The notes below the pieces were generated by a model, which saw only the letters and a program-made list of their open reading frames with translations, was not told the origin of the DNA and did no database searches. A program made the translations under genes and the position numbers. From Paenibacillus wulumuqiensis (GTDB lineage Bacteria > Bacillota > Bacilli > Paenibacillales > Paenibacillaceae), in contig NZ_KQ040792.1 in NCBI RefSeq assembly GCF_000971965.1, positions 620,001-684,000 on the forward strand: DNA of 64,000 nt, given 5' to 3'. Of this stretch, positions 18,742-31,327 are shown piece after piece (within the stretch, counting starts at the first letter, position 1; every line of letters starts with the position of its first letter).

Positions 18742-19926
18742 ATGACCACAATTATGAAAAAGATCAAAGTAATGACTATTTTTGGCGTGCGTCCGGAAGC
18801 GATCAAAATGGCTCCGCTCATCCTGGAGCTTCAGCAGCATCCTGAACATATCGAATCCGTTGTCTGCGTTACCGCCCAGCACCGTCAAATGCTGGATCAG
18901 GTTCTGGAAGTGTTCAAAATCACTCCGGACTATGATCTCGATGTTATGAAAGACCGCCAGACGCTGAATGAGATTTCCATCCGCGTTCTGGGCGGACTGG
19001 AGCCTGTACTGCGTGAAGCCCAGCCGGATATCGTACTGGTTCACGGCGACACACTGACTACGTTCCTCGCGAGCTATGCCGCATTTATGCAGCAGATCAG
19101 TGTAGGACACGTAGAAGCGGGTCTTCGCACATGGAACAAGATGTCTCCATATCCGGAGGAGATGAACCGTCAGCTGACCGGCGTACTTGCCGATCTTCAT
19201 TTCTCTCCGACCGAATGGTCTGCCGGCAATCTGTACAAAGAAAATAAGCTTGCGTCAAGCGTGTATATCACAGGCAACACCGTTACGGATGTGTTTCAAT
19301 ATACTGTGCAGCCTGATTATCACCATCCGGTACTGGAGTGGGCAGCAGGCAAGCGCCTGATATTGATGACCGCACACCGTCGTGAGTCACAGGGTGAGCC
19401 GCATCGTAATATTTTCCGTGCCGTCAAACGTATTGCCGATGAGTTCGAAGATATCGCCATCGTATATCCGGTTCATCCGAGTCCAGCCGTCAAGGAACCT
19501 GCGCATGAGATCCTGGGCAACCATCCGCGCATTCAGCTGATCGATCCGCTGGACGTTGTGGATCTGCACAACTTCTATCCGCATACCCATCTGATTCTGA
19601 CGGATTCCGGCGGTCTGCAGGAAGAAGCTCCCTCATTTGGTGTACCTGTACTCGTACTGCGTGATACGACAGAGCGTCCGGAAGGTATCGAAGCCGGCAC
19701 GCTGGAGCTGGTAGGTACGGATGAAGAGAAGATTTACGAGCGTGCACAGGCACTGCTGACCGATCAAGAACTGTATGATTCCATGAGCAAAGCGGCTAAT
19801 CCGTATGGAGATGGTCAGGCATCCAAGCGAATTGTCAATGCCATTTTGCACCATTATGGCGTTTTGGAAGAGCGTCCTGAAGAATTTCACACAACGTTCA
19901 AAAAAGGGCCTACAGCAGTCTTGTGA
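18742..19926 (+). CDS. wecB: UDP-N-acetylglucosamine 2-epimerase
   Basis: This 394-residue non-hydrolysing epimerase (MnaA/WecB) converts UDP-GlcNAc to UDP-ManNAc. Signatures include FGVRPEAIKMAPL, HVEAGLRT and the C-terminal DSGGLQEEAPS followed by RDTTERPEG. UDP-ManNAc is the donor for the TagA enzyme encoded at 39.3 kb, so it probably serves the wall-polymer pathway with TagO and CsaB. The start is uncertain. ATG 18742 is very close to its purine site (GCGAGGT), whereas ATG 18754 would give the typical family N-terminus MKKIKVMTIFG. Confidence 0.95.
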   Translation: MTTIMKKIKVMTIFGVRPEAIKMAPLILELQQHPEHIESVVCVTAQHRQMLDQVLEVFKITPDYDLDVMKDRQTLNEISIRVLGGLEPVLREAQPDIVLVHGDTLTTFLASYAAFMQQISVGHVEAGLRTWNKMSPYPEEMNRQLTGVLADLHFSPTEWSAGNLYKENKLASSVYITGNTVTDVFQYTVQPDYHHPVLEWAAGKRLILMTAHRRESQGEPHRNIFRAVKRIADEFEDIAIVYPVHPSPAVKEPAHEILGNHPRIQLIDPLDVVDLHNFYPHTHLILTDSGGLQEEAPSFGVPVLVLRDTTERPEGIEAGTLELVGTDEEKIYERAQALLTDQELYDSMSKAANPYGDGQASKRIVNAILHHYGVLEERPEEFHTTFKKGPTAVL

Positions 19927-20033
19927 AATGACGGATTACAGTATACAGTGATACTGTAGGGTAGGCGCGATAACCCGCACGGTTATGAGGTTCTTTTGTG
20001 AGGACTTCGCGTTAATGCGATAAAGTGGATGGT

Positions 20034-20063
20034 TTGACAAAGACTTTGCCAATTCAGTACAAT
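20034..20063 (+). promoter_or_regulatory. Sigma-A promoter of the atp operon
   Basis: TTGACA at 20034-20039 is a perfect -35 box, followed after 18 bp by TACAAT at 20058-20063. It fixes the start of the first gene at 20092, since an in-frame ATG at 20062 lies inside the -10 box. Confidence 0.8.
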
Positions 20064-20091
20064 GAACTGGGATTCTGAGGGTGAACATACT

Positions 20092-20337
20092 ATGACACAG
20101 GAACCGCAAGGCAATAAACCTGATTCATCGCCGTGGAAGGCTGTCGGCCTCGTAAGTGCAATCGGGGTTGATCTGGCTCTATGCACGTTAGCCGGATTCT
20201 GGTTTGGTTCCTGGCTTGATGGAATGTGGAATCATTCAGGACTTGGCATAGGTCTGGGAGTGCTGGCGGGGCTGATTGCAGGTATCGTCAGTATCGTCAT
20301 CATTATCCAGAAAATAACGGGGGAAAGAAATGACTGA
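20092..20337 (+). CDS. atpZ: AtpZ/AtpI-family protein
   Basis: This 81-residue protein has two membrane helices (about 17-41 and 47-70) joined by a loop, the AtpZ architecture. AtpZ and AtpI are accessory proteins encoded ahead of the ATP synthase subunits. They are thought to assist Mg2+ supply or c-ring assembly. GAGGG precedes ATG 20092, and the 3' end overlaps atpI by 8 bp. It is the first gene after the operon promoter. Confidence 0.8.
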   Translation: MTQEPQGNKPDSSPWKAVGLVSAIGVDLALCTLAGFWFGSWLDGMWNHSGLGIGLGVLAGLIAGIVSIVIIIQKITGERND

Positions 20338-20743
20338 AATACCAGGTTACATATATTGGCTGACCCGGACCACCTTTATTTTTTGGGCCATCTGCCTGCT
20401 CGTAGTTGCACTCTTACCGGATTATCGTCCTATTGCCTTTGGATTGATTGTAGGCTCCGCAGTCAGTTACGTGAACACCAAGTATCTGGCTCGCAAAGTA
20501 CGTCTGATTACTGAAGCAGCAGCAAATGGAGAAAAGAAAAAGAGGGGACTCGGGTTCTCTCAACGTGCAGCTGTGTCTGTCGCAGCTGTGATCCTTGCTG
20601 TTAAATTTCCACAATGGTTTGAAATGTACGCTCTGGCAGGAAGTCTCGTATTTGCGCCGTTCGCGCTAATCGTAATCGGTTTTATTCTTTCTCGCCATGA
20701 AGATCGTAACTCCGCTAATGAAAGGGGTGAGAAAAATGCATGA
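20330..20743 (+). CDS. atpI: ATP synthase protein I
   Basis: This 137-residue membrane protein has four predicted helices (about 11-28, 33-50, 82-98 and 103-122) and a basic cytoplasmic loop (ANGEKKKRGLGF). AtpI family members act as chaperones for assembly of the Fo c-ring. It overlaps both neighbours (8 bp each), indicating translational coupling. Identification rests mainly on its position between atpZ and atpB and on its topology. Confidence 0.82.
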   Translation: MTEIPGYIYWLTRTTFIFWAICLLVVALLPDYRPIAFGLIVGSAVSYVNTKYLARKVRLITEAAANGEKKKRGLGFSQRAAVSVAAVILAVKFPQWFEMYALAGSLVFAPFALIVIGFILSRHEDRNSANERGEKNA

Positions 20744-21527
20744 ATCACCGATTATAGACGTGGGGTTTAAAATTGACTTGTCGGTTGTGATTATGCTGAT
20801 CGTCACTTGTGCCATCGTATTCATTCTGGCCAAGCTGTCGACCCGTAATCTCTCCGTGGACAATCCGAGCAAGCTGCAGAACTTTATGGAGTGGGTCGTT
20901 GAATTCGTTCAAGGGCTGATTACCAGCACGATGGATTACAAAAAAGGAAGACCATTCCTTTCACTCGGTATTACGCTGATTATGTTTATCTTCGTCGGCA
21001 ATATGCTGGGACTGCCATTTGGTCTGGTATTCGACTATACCAATGCAGCAAGTGCGACATTCTTCGGACATCCTCTGACTCCGGTTGTGGAAGGTCTCGC
21101 GAATGGAAGCCATGGCGTGGAAGTGGCATGGTGGAAATCACCAACCGCCGATGCGGCTGCGGCAATGGGTCTGGCGCTGATCGTGTTCGTACTCGTTCAC
21201 TATCTGGGTATCGTCAAGAATCCAAAGCACTACTTCGCTCATTACTTTAAACCATTCTTCTTCTTCTTCCCTATCAATGTCATCGAGCAGTTGTCCAAAC
21301 TGCTGACGCATGGTATGCGTCTATTCGGTAACATCTTTGCGGGTGAGGTACTGATTGCTGTCCTGCTCAAAATGTCGGCTGTCTGGTATGGCGCGATCGC
21401 GTCGGTTATCGGTCTGGTTGTGTGGCAGGGTTTCAGTATATTCGTTGGTACTATCCAGGCCTTTGTCTTCACGATCCTGGCTATGGTGTACATATCACAG
21501 TCGCTGGAGACGGATGAAGATCACTAA
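20736..21527 (+). CDS. atpB: ATP synthase Fo subunit a
   Basis: This 263-residue membrane subunit forms the proton half-channels. The essential arginine lies in THGMRLFGNIFAGEVL, and the C-terminal helix reads WQGFSIFVGTIQAFVFTILAMVYIS. ATG 20736 is chosen because AAAGGGGTG precedes it; this overlaps the atpI stop. About 150 bp with an AAGGAGG site separate it from atpE. Confidence 0.96.
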   Translation: MHESPIIDVGFKIDLSVVIMLIVTCAIVFILAKLSTRNLSVDNPSKLQNFMEWVVEFVQGLITSTMDYKKGRPFLSLGITLIMFIFVGNMLGLPFGLVFDYTNAASATFFGHPLTPVVEGLANGSHGVEVAWWKSPTADAAAAMGLALIVFVLVHYLGIVKNPKHYFAHYFKPFFFFFPINVIEQLSKLLTHGMRLFGNIFAGEVLIAVLLKMSAVWYGAIASVIGLVVWQGFSIFVGTIQAFVFTILAMVYISQSLETDEDH

Positions 21528-21662
21528 AGCTTTATCGGTAATTACAGGCTAGTTTGAATAGTCTGCGTTCTGTTTCTAAAGGCAATCGGTTTCAAGGTTC
21601 GGAAGTTAGGATAACCCTTCGTACCGGGCTCAATATACATTCAATCACTTATATATCTCTAA

Positions 21663-21902
<240 letters not shown>

Positions 21903-22015
21903 GAAATATACAAATCACTTGGCGGGGAAGGCCACAGCCATCCGCGCCTTCTTTTTAGCGTACAGGATGTAACGGATGATTATTGAAGCAGAAGTTAGGG
22001 AAGGAGTGAGCTGAA

Positions 22016-22501
22016 TTGCATTTCGTATGGAGCAGTTTTGTATTTACTATTATTGCGTTTTTGATCCTATACTGGTTGTTGAACCGCTATGCGTTCGGTC
22101 CGTTGTTTTCGGTGATGGAAAAACGTCGTGAGCTGATCAAACAGCAAATGGATGAAGCAGCTCAGACACGCCAGCAGGCGACTCAATATGTAGAAGAACA
22201 AAAAGCGGCTTTGCAGCAGGCTCGTAAAGATGCTCAGGATATTATCGAGCAGGCTCGCCAGACGAGCAACAGCCAGACGGAACAGCTGCTTAATCAAGCC
22301 AAAGAAGAATCCATGCGTCTCAAAGATGAGGCTGCACGCGATATCGAGAATGAGAAAAACAAAGCCGTGGCTGCACTTCGCAGTGAAATCGGTGCTGTCT
22401 CTGTACAAATTGCTTCTAAAGTGCTGCAAAAAGAAGTCGATGCCAATGCGCAGGAACAACTGGTGGATAACTACCTGAAAGACGTAGGGATCAGACAATG
22501 A
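22016..22501 (+). CDS. atpF: ATP synthase Fo subunit b
   Basis: This 161-residue protein has one N-terminal membrane helix (about 5-24) and a long charged coiled coil that forms the peripheral stalk linking Fo to F1. It starts with TTG at 22016, with AAGGAGTG 7 bp upstream. The stop overlaps the atpH start by 4 bp (ATGA). Confidence 0.95.
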   Translation: MHFVWSSFVFTIIAFLILYWLLNRYAFGPLFSVMEKRRELIKQQMDEAAQTRQQATQYVEEQKAALQQARKDAQDIIEQARQTSNSQTEQLLNQAKEESMRLKDEAARDIENEKNKAVAALRSEIGAVSVQIASKVLQKEVDANAQEQLVDNYLKDVGIRQ

Positions 22502-23043
22502 GCCGGGATTCGGTAGTATCTTCCCGCTATGCCAGAGCACTTTTTGACGCAGCGTCCGATCAGGGACGGGTAGAAGAGACAGGACAGGAACTGAAAGCGG
22601 TCGTTGAGGCTTTTGAAATGGATAGCGAGATGCGCAACTTTATCGCTACACCGAATATATCGCTTACGGACAAGGAAAACGTACTGAAGAACGTCCTTTC
22701 CGGCAAAGTATCCGATGTACTGCTGAACACCCTCCTGCTGCTGATTGAACGGGGCAGACAGGGCGTGTTCAGTGAACTGCTGAGCAGCTACAACAACATT
22801 GTAAGTCGTACGCTGAATGTTGCAGACGCTACAGTGTATACCCCTTATCCGCTGAGTGAACAGGAACAGGCCGAAGTGGCTGCCACTTTCGGACAGATAT
22901 CAGGCAAGCGCCTGAAGGTTGTGAACCTTATCGATGAGAAGCTGATCGGTGGACTCAAAGTCGTGATCGGTGACACATTGTATGACGGAAGCATCTCAGG
23001 CAAGCTTGAGCGTTTGGAAAAGTCTTTTCAAAGACAAGCATAA
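22498..23043 (+). CDS. atpH: ATP synthase F1 subunit delta
   Basis: This 181-residue delta (OSCP) subunit connects the peripheral stalk to the alpha3beta3 head. It has the typical N-terminus SSRYARALFDAA and C-terminus IDEKLIGGLKVVIGDTLYDGSISGKLERL. It is translationally coupled to atpF through the overlapping ATGA. Confidence 0.95.
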   Translation: MSRDSVVSSRYARALFDAASDQGRVEETGQELKAVVEAFEMDSEMRNFIATPNISLTDKENVLKNVLSGKVSDVLLNTLLLLIERGRQGVFSELLSSYNNIVSRTLNVADATVYTPYPLSEQEQAEVAATFGQISGKRLKVVNLIDEKLIGGLKVVIGDTLYDGSISGKLERLEKSFQRQA

Positions 23044-23047
23044 GTAG

Positions 23048-24574
<1,527 letters not shown>

Positions 24575-24633
24575 GCCGCTGATCGGTAACCAGGATATAT
24601 AAATCATTATTTTTCTTTAATATAAGATCCATG

Positions 24634-24674
24634 GCTGTTCAAGATCATGCGATCCAGCCTGATGATTGAACAGC
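24634..24674 (+). other. Intercistronic hairpin between atpA and atpG
   Basis: GCTGTTCAA at 24634-24642 pairs perfectly with TTGAACAGC at 24666-24674; GATC repeats in the loop can pair as well. No T-tract follows, so it looks like an mRNA processing or stability element rather than a terminator. It occupies part of the 194-bp atpA-atpG gap. Confidence 0.5.
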
Positions 24675-24768
24675 AGCGGGATCTGGCAGGTCCGGTGAGT
24701 ATTCGCCGGTAAGCCTGCTCCAAATCTTATGCTTTGAAGTAGATTCAAGGTCAAGGTGGTGAAATCAT

Positions 24769-25638
24769 ATGGCTAAAGGTATGCGTGAGATCAAAAGGCA
24801 GATCAAGAGTGTACAGAACACCCGTCAGATTACCAAAGCGATGGAGATGGTTGCTGCTTCCAAGCTGCGCAAAGCTCAGGAGAAAGCCCAATCGGCTCGC
24901 CCGTATTCCGACAAGCTGCGTGAAGTGGTAGCAAGTATCGCTTCCGGCACCAAGGGGATTCATCATCCAATGCTCGATACCCGTCCTGTCAAAAGAGTTG
25001 CCTATCTGGTCGTTACTTCCGACCGTGGACTCGCAGGCGGTTACAATGCCAACGTACTTCGTCATGTCTCTGCTGAAATACGCAAACGTCATACGTCAAC
25101 AGACCAGTATGAGTTATTCGTAATCGGCCGTAAAGGACGCGACTACTTCCGTCGTCGCAGTATGCCGACAACCGAAGCGGTAACGGAACTGTCCGATTTC
25201 CCGACCTATGCGGATATCAAAACGATCGCACAGGCTGCTGTACAGGGATATGAAGAAGGACGTTACGATGAGCTTCACTTATGTTATAACCAGTTTGTGA
25301 ATCCGTTAACTCAGGTTCCGACGCTGACACGTCTGCTGCCGATGGACGCTATGGAGACTGCCGAACAGGTCAGTGTCAAAGCCAGCTATGAATACGAGCC
25401 TTCCGCTGAAGATGTACTCGCTGTTCTGCTGCCGCGTTATGCACAGACACTCATTTACAATGCCCTTCTGGAGGGTAAAGCAAGTGAGCAGGGCGCACGG
25501 ATGACAGCAATGGGCAGTGCAACGAAAAATGCTTCCCAGCTGATCGGCGATCTGAAACTGGTGTACAACCGTGCACGTCAGGCTGCCATTACGCAGGAAA
25601 TTACGGAAATCGTAGCAGGTGCCAGCGCACAGAACTGA
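24769..25638 (+). CDS. atpG: ATP synthase F1 subunit gamma
   Basis: This 289-residue subunit is the rotating central shaft. Its N-terminal helix begins AKGMREIKRQIKSVQNTRQITKAMEMV, and the C-terminal helix holds the signature ASEQGARMTAMGSATKNAS. AAGGTGGTG precedes the ATG. Confidence 0.97.
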   Translation: MAKGMREIKRQIKSVQNTRQITKAMEMVAASKLRKAQEKAQSARPYSDKLREVVASIASGTKGIHHPMLDTRPVKRVAYLVVTSDRGLAGGYNANVLRHVSAEIRKRHTSTDQYELFVIGRKGRDYFRRRSMPTTEAVTELSDFPTYADIKTIAQAAVQGYEEGRYDELHLCYNQFVNPLTQVPTLTRLLPMDAMETAEQVSVKASYEYEPSAEDVLAVLLPRYAQTLIYNALLEGKASEQGARMTAMGSATKNASQLIGDLKLVYNRARQAAITQEITEIVAGASAQN

Positions 25639-25666
25639 TCGGTCTACACATAGGCAGCAGTTATGA

Positions 25667-27133
<1,467 letters not shown>

Positions 27134-27166
27134 GCAGATGCCTGCAAAACGTGAGGAGGGATGAAA

Positions 27167-27583
27167 GTGAGCACGTTTTTACTGGAGATCGTTACACCTG
27201 AACGTCTGGTGTTTTCCGAACAGGTAGACCGGCTGAAAGCGACCGGGATTGATGGAGAGCTGGGTATTCTGGCTGGCCATATTCCGATGGTTACACCGCT
27301 CAAAGTCGCTCCACTGGCCTTCCAGGCCGGCAAGCAGCGTACAACGTATGCTATCCAGGGCGGATTCCTCGAAGTCCGTGCGGATAAAGTCGTTGTACTG
27401 GCAGACAGTGCCGAGAAAGCAACCGAGATTGATCTGGATCGTGCACGTGCTGCCAAAGAGCGTGCCGAGCGTCGTCTGAACAACCGTTCAGGTCAGGATC
27501 ACACTGATTTCCGTCGCGCAGAGCTTGCTCTGCAGCGGGCGATGAACCGGATCAAGGTATCGTCATCAGGTGAAAATAGATAA
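27167..27583 (+). CDS. atpC: ATP synthase F1 subunit epsilon
   Basis: This 138-residue subunit regulates rotation and ATP hydrolysis. It has an N-terminal beta-sandwich (STFLLEIVTPERLVFS) and a C-terminal two-helix region rich in Ala and Arg. The GTG at 27167 is preferred to the in-frame ATG at 27161, because GAGGAGGG ends immediately before that ATG and is properly spaced only for the GTG. It is the last gene of the operon. Confidence 0.94.
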   Translation: MSTFLLEIVTPERLVFSEQVDRLKATGIDGELGILAGHIPMVTPLKVAPLAFQAGKQRTTYAIQGGFLEVRADKVVVLADSAEKATEIDLDRARAAKERAERRLNNRSGQDHTDFRRAELALQRAMNRIKVSSSGENR

Positions 27584-27591
27584 ACGTATGC

Positions 27592-27622
27592 AGCCGGCCC
27601 GTCCAAAGCGGTCCGGCTCTTT
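27592..27622 (+). terminator. Terminator of the atp operon
   Basis: AGCCGG pairs with CCGGCT around a GC-rich 15-nt loop, followed by CTCTTT. The rest of the 27623-27970 gap is AT-rich with no reading frame and no promoter I can defend, apart from an AAGGAGGG site before the next gene. Confidence 0.6.
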
Positions 27623-27970
27623 GCGTTATTGCCGTTATTCCGATCGCCTAACCATGACTATTAGCGATGTCTGACTCCAAGCCTCTTTAGTGCCTAAAAC
27701 GCGACAATCGGCAAAAACAGCCGTTTTCTGGATAGGATGTCAGGTATTTCGACCTATATAAATAGATCGCCTAATGCTGTAAATTTATGCATGTTATGAG
27801 AAAAAAACAGCGCCAATGCTGGTTATTTTCTGTAAATACACGATTATGTCAATAAAACGGTGATTTTTGTAAATTTGGGACTAGATTCTTTGGGTAAGGG
27901 CAAGTATTATAGAATAGTCCGTATTAAGGCTGATTGCTAAGTAATCTTTGTAAGGAGGGCAAGAGCTGAA

Positions 27971-28219
27971 ATGAATACAGTAGATGCGGGAGCCGCTGTC
28001 GGCGCAAACGGTTTGCTATCCATCTTCATCTCGCTTCTTTGCATCGGTCTTTCATTTTGGGCACTGCAAAACTTAAAGCTGGACCTGCTGATCCGTTATC
28101 CCAAGAGTGCTGCCGGTAAGTTGCTTCAACTTCTGCTGGCCATTGTGCTTGGGCATTTCGTATCTGCCTTTTTGCTCGATTATATCCGGTGGACACAGTC
28201 TCTGCGATTTATGTTTTGA
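27971..28219 (+). CDS. ywzB: DUF1146 family membrane protein (YwzB-like)
   Basis: This 82-residue protein has two predicted membrane helices (about 14-35 and 50-70) separated by the basic loop LLIRYPKSAAGK. It matches the small YwzB family found between the atp operon and murA throughout Bacillales. Its function is unknown. AAGGAGGGC lies 8 bp before the ATG. In Bacillus ywmB follows; here the 297 bp before murA contain no gene, only a -10-like TATAAT at 28385-28390. Confidence 0.82.
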   Translation: MNTVDAGAAVGANGLLSIFISLLCIGLSFWALQNLKLDLLIRYPKSAAGKLLQLLLAIVLGHFVSAFLLDYIRWTQSLRFMF

Positions 28220-28516
28220 ATGTAAAGAGGATGGTTATAAGTGTTTTAGACTTATTTCACGGTTTATTGCATCCGAAGATGCGAGATCAACAGCGCAACA
28301 GTGTACCTCTCTATGTTGAGACGACCGCAGGATAATCAACTACTATACCAAATATTAAAAATCAAAATTTATGCAATAGGGCATTATAATACCGAGCGAA
28401 TAGATAATATACGAATGGCATTGCATCAAGACAAACTTGTCTCCGCCAGCCAGTTATACTATTGATTCCTCCTTTATTATGCCGGATAAGCAAAATGACG
28501 CGCGGAGGGAACCCTA

Positions 28517-29881
28517 ATGAGCAAATTTATCGTCCGCGGTGGCAAGCGATTGACAGGAAATGTCAAAGTTAGCGGAGCTAAAAATTCTGTTCTTCCAATT
28601 ATTGCTGCCTCACTGCTGGGAGAAAACGGTGTAAGTATTATTCATGACGCACCGTCCCTAGACGATGTAATGACGATTAACAAAGTATTGGAATCGCTTG
28701 GAGCGGTGGTTACATACCAGGATGAGACGATTCATGTGAACGCACAGGAATTGTCCTCATGCGAAGCGCCTTATGAATGGGTAAGCAAAATGCGTGCCTC
28801 TTTTCTGGTGATGGGTCCACTCTTGACTCGTATGGGTCATACTCGCATTTCTCTGCCTGGCGGCTGCGCAATTGGCACACGTCCAATTGATCAGCATCTC
28901 AAAGGCTTTGAAGCAATGGGAGCAGAGATTAATCTTGGACAGGGCTACATTGAAGCCAAATGCGAAGGTAGACTTCGCGGTACCAAGATTTATCTGGACG
29001 TAGCGAGTGTTGGTGCAACCGAGAATATCATGATGGCTGCGACACTGGCAGAAGGTATTACTACAATTGAGAACGCCGCAAAAGAGCCTGAGATCGTGGA
29101 TCTGGCAAACTTCCTGAATGGAATGGGAGCCAAAGTCCGTGGTGCCGGTACTGGTGTTATTCGGATTGAAGGTGTGGAGAAGCTTCAAGGGACTGAACAC
29201 ACGGTTATTCCGGATCGTATTGAAGCAGGCACATATATGGTAGCAGCTGCTATTACTGGCGGTAATGTATATGTGGAAGGTGCGATTGCTGACCACCTGG
29301 GTCCTGTTATTGCGAAGATGGAAGAAATGGGCGTGGAGATCATTCCTGATGAGAATGGGGTTCAGGTCATTGCAGACCGTCCTTTGCGCGCCGTAGACGT
29401 AAAAACTTTGCCGTATCCGGGCTTCCCGACGGATATGCAGGCACAGATGATGGCATTGATGCTGGCTTCCGAAGGTACAAGCATCATTACCGAGACGGTA
29501 TTTGAAAACCGCTTTATGCACGTCGATGAGTTCAACCTGATGAACGCAGGTATCCGCATCGAAGGCAGAACATCGATTGTTACCGGAGATGCAAGCCTCG
29601 TTGGCGCCAAAGTGTGCGCTACCGACCTTCGTGCCGGTGCAGCGTTAATCTGTGCAGGTCTGATTGCAGAGGGCACTACCGAAGTACGTGGCACTCATCA
29701 TATCGACCGTGGTTATGTACATCTGGCTGAGAAGTTGTCCGGTCTGGGCGCAGATATCTGGCGTCTGGAAGAAACAGAGACCAAGACGGCTGCAGCTGAG
29801 CAAGAGCAGACGGTTTCTCTGGGAGACAATGCCAAGCCAACAGGCGCTGCCCTGCTGAATGCACAGCCAACAGGCGTCTAA
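28517..29881 (+). CDS. murA: UDP-N-acetylglucosamine 1-carboxyvinyltransferase
   Basis: MurA transfers enolpyruvate from PEP to UDP-GlcNAc, the first committed step of peptidoglycan synthesis, and is the target of fosfomycin. The catalytic Cys lies in the loop [10 protein letters not shown]. The N-terminus [15 protein letters not shown] contains the conserved Lys-Asn pair. At 454 residues it is slightly long because of a low-complexity C-terminal tail rich in Glu, Thr and Ala, encoded partly by a 12-bp direct repeat (29835-29846 and 29864-29875). GCGGAGGG precedes the ATG. spoIID, usually downstream, is absent. Confidence 0.97.
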   Translation: MSKFIVRGGKRLTGNVKVSGAKNSVLPIIAASLLGENGVSIIHDAPSLDDVMTINKVLESLGAVVTYQDETIHVNAQELSSCEAPYEWVSKMRASFLVMGPLLTRMGHTRISLPGGCAIGTRPIDQHLKGFEAMGAEINLGQGYIEAKCEGRLRGTKIYLDVASVGATENIMMAATLAEGITTIENAAKEPEIVDLANFLNGMGAKVRGAGTGVIRIEGVEKLQGTEHTVIPDRIEAGTYMVAAAITGGNVYVEGAIADHLGPVIAKMEEMGVEIIPDENGVQVIADRPLRAVDVKTLPYPGFPTDMQAQMMALMLASEGTSIITETVFENRFMHVDEFNLMNAGIRIEGRTSIVTGDASLVGAKVCATDLRAGAALICAGLIAEGTTEVRGTHHIDRGYVHLAEKLSGLGADIWRLEETETKTAAAEQEQTVSLGDNAKPTGAALLNAQPTGV

Positions 29882-29953
29882 TTCATTCATTGAGCCTGCT
29901 TGTCCGGCCGTTTAATGTTAGACGGTCAGATCGGCCATATACAATAGACAGAG

Positions 29954-29981
29954 AGCCAGACCTTCCGAGGTCTGGCTTTTT
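29954..29981 (+). terminator. Terminator of murA
   Basis: AGCCAGACCT pairs perfectly with AGGTCTGGCT around a TCCG tetraloop, followed by TTTT. Confidence 0.9.
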
Positions 29982-30098
29982 GTATGGTTACATGAATGTC
30001 ATTTTCGGCAAATAACGAACAATGGCGTTGAATACACCCGGTAAGTATGCTAATTTTAATAAAGATTGACCGTGATTAGAGTTTGACGATCTGAGCAT

Positions 30099-30126
30099 TT
30101 GGACGAAATGCGAATTCTACTATAGA
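30099..30126 (+). promoter_or_regulatory. Candidate sigma-A promoter of mbl
   Basis: TTGGAC at 30099-30104 and TATAGA at 30121-30126 are separated by 16 bp, in the 350-bp gap between murA and mbl. No spoIID, spoIIQ or spoIIID remnant was recognised in this gap. Confidence 0.45.
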
Positions 30127-30231
30127 TAGTAACGTTCTCAGGATGCAGGCAGCTGTATTGGTGAATTCGCCCAGACGGTGTGGTGATAAGAGGCTCTTTT
30201 ACCGGAAATACAACTTTTGGAGGCTCTTGAC

Positions 30232-31230
30232 ATGTTTAGCAAGGATATCGGGATTGATCTGGGGACAGCGAACGTACTGATTCATGTGAAAGGAAGAGGT
30301 GTCGTTCTGAATGAACCTTCAGTGGTAACGCTGGAGAAAAACACCAAACACGTTCTCGCTGTAGGCGAAGAAGCTCGTCGTATGATCGGTCGTACCCCTG
30401 AAAATATTGTAGCGATCCGCCCGCTGCGTGACGGGGTTATCGCTGATTTTGAAGTAACCGAGATGATGCTCAAGTATTTTATTAACAAAGTGGGCGCGAG
30501 AAACTGGTACAGTCATCCGCGCATTCTGATCTGTGCACCAACCAATATTACTTCCGTAGAACAAAAATCAATCCGCGAAGCTGCCGAACGCAGTGGAGCC
30601 AAAGAAGTGTTTCTGGAAGCAGAACCAAAGGCGGCTGCCATTGGAGCCGGCATGAATATCTATGAGCCAAGCGGCAATATGGTAATTGATATCGGTGGAG
30701 GTACCAGTGATATCGCTGTACTGTCCCTCGGCGATATTGTTACTTCTTCATCCCTCAAGGTAGCCGGGGACAAATTTGACGATGCCATCATGCGTCATAT
30801 CAAAAATGAATATAAACTGATGATCGGTGAGCGTACTGCCGAAGATATCAAAATCAATATTGCTACCGTTCGTCCGGGCGGAACGCAAAGAGAGATGGAT
30901 ATCCGCGGCCGGGATATGGTAACGGGCCTGCCGAAGACAGTGACCATTACCGCCAATGAAGTACAGTCTGCCCTGTCCGATACGATCCTGTCCATCGTGG
31001 CATCGGCCAAAGTCGTGCTGGAACAGACTCCACCGGAATTGTCTGCCGATATTATCGATCGTGGCGTTATCCTGACAGGTGGCGGTGCGCTGCTGGATGG
31101 TCTGGAAGAACTGCTGTCCCAGGAACTTCATGTTCCGGTACTGGTTGCTGAAGATCCAATGCACTGTGTTGTCAAAGGAACTGGAATTATGTTAAATAAT
31201 TTGGATAAAGTCTCTAAAAAAAAGTTCTGA
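30232..31230 (+). CDS. mbl: MreB-family rod-shape protein (Mbl-like)
   Basis: This 332-residue bacterial actin homologue organises cell-wall synthesis along the cylinder. ATP-binding motifs are DIGIDLGTANVLI (phosphate 1), DIGGGTSDIAVL (phosphate 2) and LTGGGALLDGL (adenosine). ATG 30232 has GGAGGCTC upstream. The assignment to Mbl rather than MreB or MreBH rests on gene order: in Bacillus, mbl is followed by flhO, flhP and fabZ, as here. The usual upstream neighbour spoIIID is missing. Confidence 0.92.
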   Translation: MFSKDIGIDLGTANVLIHVKGRGVVLNEPSVVTLEKNTKHVLAVGEEARRMIGRTPENIVAIRPLRDGVIADFEVTEMMLKYFINKVGARNWYSHPRILICAPTNITSVEQKSIREAAERSGAKEVFLEAEPKAAAIGAGMNIYEPSGNMVIDIGGGTSDIAVLSLGDIVTSSSLKVAGDKFDDAIMRHIKNEYKLMIGERTAEDIKINIATVRPGGTQREMDIRGRDMVTGLPKTVTITANEVQSALSDTILSIVASAKVVLEQTPPELSADIIDRGVILTGGGALLDGLEELLSQELHVPVLVAEDPMHCVVKGTGIMLNNLDKVSKKKF

Positions 31231-31327
31231 CCCAGCCGATATAAAACATATAATGCATAAATGACGGTTTTTTTATCCATATAGCAATACTGTGGTTAGA
31301 TTCAGAACGTGAGAGGAGTATCCGGAA

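Noticed and set aside
28478-28492. GCCGGATAA before murA as a sigma-D -10 box
   Set aside because: It carries an extra G compared with GCCGATAA and has no TAAA at proper distance.
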